Positions 62,612 through 64,000 of a stretch of DNA of 64,000 nt are shown here, in pieces (position 1 is the stretch's first letter; the number at the start of each line of letters is the position of its first letter). A program made the position numbers and the translations under genes. Origin of the DNA: Alkalihalobacillus sp. YIM B00296 (GTDB taxonomy: Bacteria; Bacillota; Bacilli; Bacillales; Fictibacillaceae); assembly GCF_020179385.1 (NCBI RefSeq), contig NZ_JAIBLJ010000014.1:489-64488 (forward strand). Direction: 5' to 3'. The notes below the pieces were generated by a model that worked only from the letters and a program-made list of their open reading frames with translations, was not told the origin of the DNA and made no database searches.

Positions 62612-63405
62612 TAAGCCCCTCTCCTTCCCGTACAATAGGAGCTTCTTGATTACGTTACTTCGAAGGGACATAGATCTTCAACTTTTCTTCTATGACACGG
62701 GGAGAAGCACCATCCTGAATCGATAAAATCCCCTCAACCATAACCTGTTTTACCATTACTTCTTGCTTTGACTTACGTTTTCAACTTGTTCGCAAATGGA
62801 TGCCATAGCACGTATCCGGTGAAAATACCGAATAAAGTTGCAATGAATGCTGCAGCAATGGCATGACCTAGTGCTTCGATGTCCTGAAGATTCCCTAATG
62901 CGGCAATTAGTCCGACAACAGCACCGAGTACTCCTAGGGTAGGAGCGTAGGTACCAGCCTGTGTAAAGATAGCAGCTGAACTTTCATGGCGTTCTTCCAT
63001 TGCTGCAAGATCTTCAACCATGACATCACGGATGAATTCGGGTGTCTGTCCGTCAATCACCATCTTCATTCCATTCTTTAAAAATGGATCATCAATGTCA
63101 TCAGCATGTGCTTCCAGTGCCAGCAGTCCTTCTTTTCTTGCAATGGTCGCCCACTCTGCAAAAATCGGTACTAATTCTTCTACCGTTGTCATTTTTTTAT
63201 CTGTAAACAAAATCTTCAAGAGCTCAGGAAATTTTTTGATTTCGTTCAATGGAAAGGCAATCAATATGGAAGCTGCTGTTCCTGCAAAAATAATCAAGAG
63301 TGCAGCAGGGTTGAACAGCGCAACAGGGTTCACCCCTTTTAAAACCATACCTACGCCGATTGCAACGACCCCAAGAATGATTCCGATCACTGAAGCTTTA
63401 TCCAT
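62604..63405 (-). pseudogene. motA: Flagellar stator protein MotA, frameshifted near the end
   Basis: Residues 1-209 form a good MotA: MDKASVIGIILGVVAIGVGM, PLNEIKKFPELLKILFTDKK, GTYAPTLGVLGAVVGLIAAL and AAAFIATLFGIFTGYVLWHP. Then an extra A in TTGAAAACG makes the stop at 62773. Without it the frame continues KRKSKQEVMVKQVMVEGILS ... EEKLKIYVPSK, meets an in-frame TAA at 62655-62657, and would end overlapping the motB start. The 210-residue truncated product keeps all four helices but loses the cytoplasmic tail of about 55 residues. Confidence 0.82.
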
Positions 63406-63659
63406 AAGAAGCTCATCCTCACTTTAAATTTCTATTCTAATTCCGCCGATTGTCCATGTATCAAAACGTATTTTCGTTATGTCTAATATCGTCAGCTTTC
63501 CTCTATATGTTTATAGGAATTTGGAATCAATGGAATTGATGAACAGAAAAATCGATCTTATATGAGTAGAAGATGGACATTAGGGGACACACTAACAGAC
63601 AAATAGTCAAAAAGGTCTCCGTCACCTTGATAGATGGCCTGATCAAAGGGGGTCAAAAA

Positions 63660-64000
63660 ATGGAAGATAAACATGTTTCAAAACAGCTCACAGGTACGGT
63701 TAAACCTGAGATGCCGGCAAAAGAGGTAAGGGACGGTGAGGAGATTACGAACCCTTACCTTATTGTCCAGCGATTAATCGAGCGGGCATGTGAAACGCTG
63801 GAACTGCAAGAGGGTGTATTTGATATTTTGAAAAAGCCGAAACGGATCATGAAAGTTTCGATCCCAGTCCGTCGTGATAATGGTGATGTTGTCAATTATA
63901 CGGGTATGCGTTCACAACATACTGATATCCTCGGGCCGACGAAGGGAGGGGTCCGCTTTCATCCGAACGTGAATGAGGACGAGGTCATAGCATTATCGAT
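63660..64000 (+). CDS. NAD-dependent glutamate dehydrogenase, 5' part
   Basis: The gene runs off the window. The start ATG at 63660 follows AAAGGGGGT. The first 113 codons read MEDKHVSKQLTGTVKPEMPA and then IVQRLIERACETLELQEGVF, VSIPVRRDNGDVVNYTGMRS and LGPTKGGVRFHPNVNEDEV, the glutamate-dehydrogenase dimerisation and substrate-binding region (GudB/RocG type). It interconverts glutamate and 2-oxoglutarate plus ammonia. Whether it is gudB or rocG cannot be decided here. Confidence 0.9.
   Translation, partial: MEDKHVSKQLTGTVKPEMPAKEVRDGEEITNPYLIVQRLIERACETLELQEGVFDILKKPKRIMKVSIPVRRDNGDVVNYTGMRSQHTDILGPTKGGVRFHPNVNEDEVIALS

Noticed and set aside
63425-63452. SigD-like promoter (TAAA-N16-GCCGATTG) near motA
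   Set aside because: It points away from motA on the plus strand, the spacer is one base too long and the -10 deviates from GCCGATAT.

Overview
The window looks like chromosome of a spore-forming member of the Bacillaceae (low-GC Gram-positive). The evidence is the conserved block sigW-rsiW-cdaA-cdaR-glmM-glmS with a glmS ribozyme, a tricistronic gerA-type germinant receptor operon, a Spo0E-type phosphatase, sigX-rsiX, argGH and motAB. I cannot name the species. No transposase, phage, CRISPR array, rRNA or tRNA gene was recognised.

Layout. 0.2-9 kb: arginase, a small Spo0E-like gene, sigma-W and its anti-sigma factor, c-di-AMP synthesis (cdaA, cdaR) and aminosugar synthesis (glmM, glmS). 9.6-14.2 kb: an AT-rich accessory stretch with a DHFR-like protein, two ArsR-type regulators (one with an SRPBCC partner), a DoxX/TPR recombination scar, a 50-aa membrane protein and a DJ-1/PfpI protein. 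14.9-17.5 kb: two DUF606 membrane proteins flanking a Crp/Fnr regulator, then a LysE exporter. 17.8-23.7 kb: GT2 glycosyltransferase, LCP protein, two paralogous membrane-anchored NERD-like proteins and small ORFs. 23.8-27.3 kb: VOC protein, ornithine-cyclodeaminase-like enzyme, a 44-aa membrane peptide and an SSS symporter. 27.4-33.5 kb: GyrI-like protein, lipoprotein with two-component system, SRPBCC/ArsR pair, GNAT and a broken alcohol dehydrogenase. 33.7-36.9 kb: divergent Fur-type iron-siderophore uptake genes. 37-41 kb: SurA-like lipoprotein, argG-argH. 41-48 kb: a decayed membrane-protein gene, peptidase E, cadC-cadA, a type I toxin-antitoxin, nadE. 48-53.4 kb: a transporter followed by cyanophycinase and cyanophycin synthetase. 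54-61.5 kb: DUF3905, the ger operon, a damaged chemoreceptor, sigX-rsiX. 61.9-64 kb: damaged motB and motA, and the start of glutamate dehydrogenase.

How the genes fit together. Arginine and nitrogen metabolism recurs: arginase, argGH, cyanophycin (Asp-Arg polymer) synthesis and breakdown, glutamate dehydrogenase. Cell-envelope control is also prominent (SigW, SigX, c-di-AMP, GlmM/GlmS, LCP). Several genes carry in-frame stops or frameshifts (cadA codon 21, motA, motB, the chemoreceptor, an alcohol dehydrogenase, a membrane protein). This suggests real gene decay, including motility loss, or a sequence that needs checking.

The most notable non-obvious items are: a TGA at the first Cys of the CadA CxxC motif; an unannotated 27-aa holin-like toxin with an antisense RNA; a cyanophycin operon with a candidate dedicated transporter; a tiny peptide translationally coupled to an SSS symporter; paired NERD-like proteins with altered catalytic motifs; and a modular intergenic repeat in four copies.
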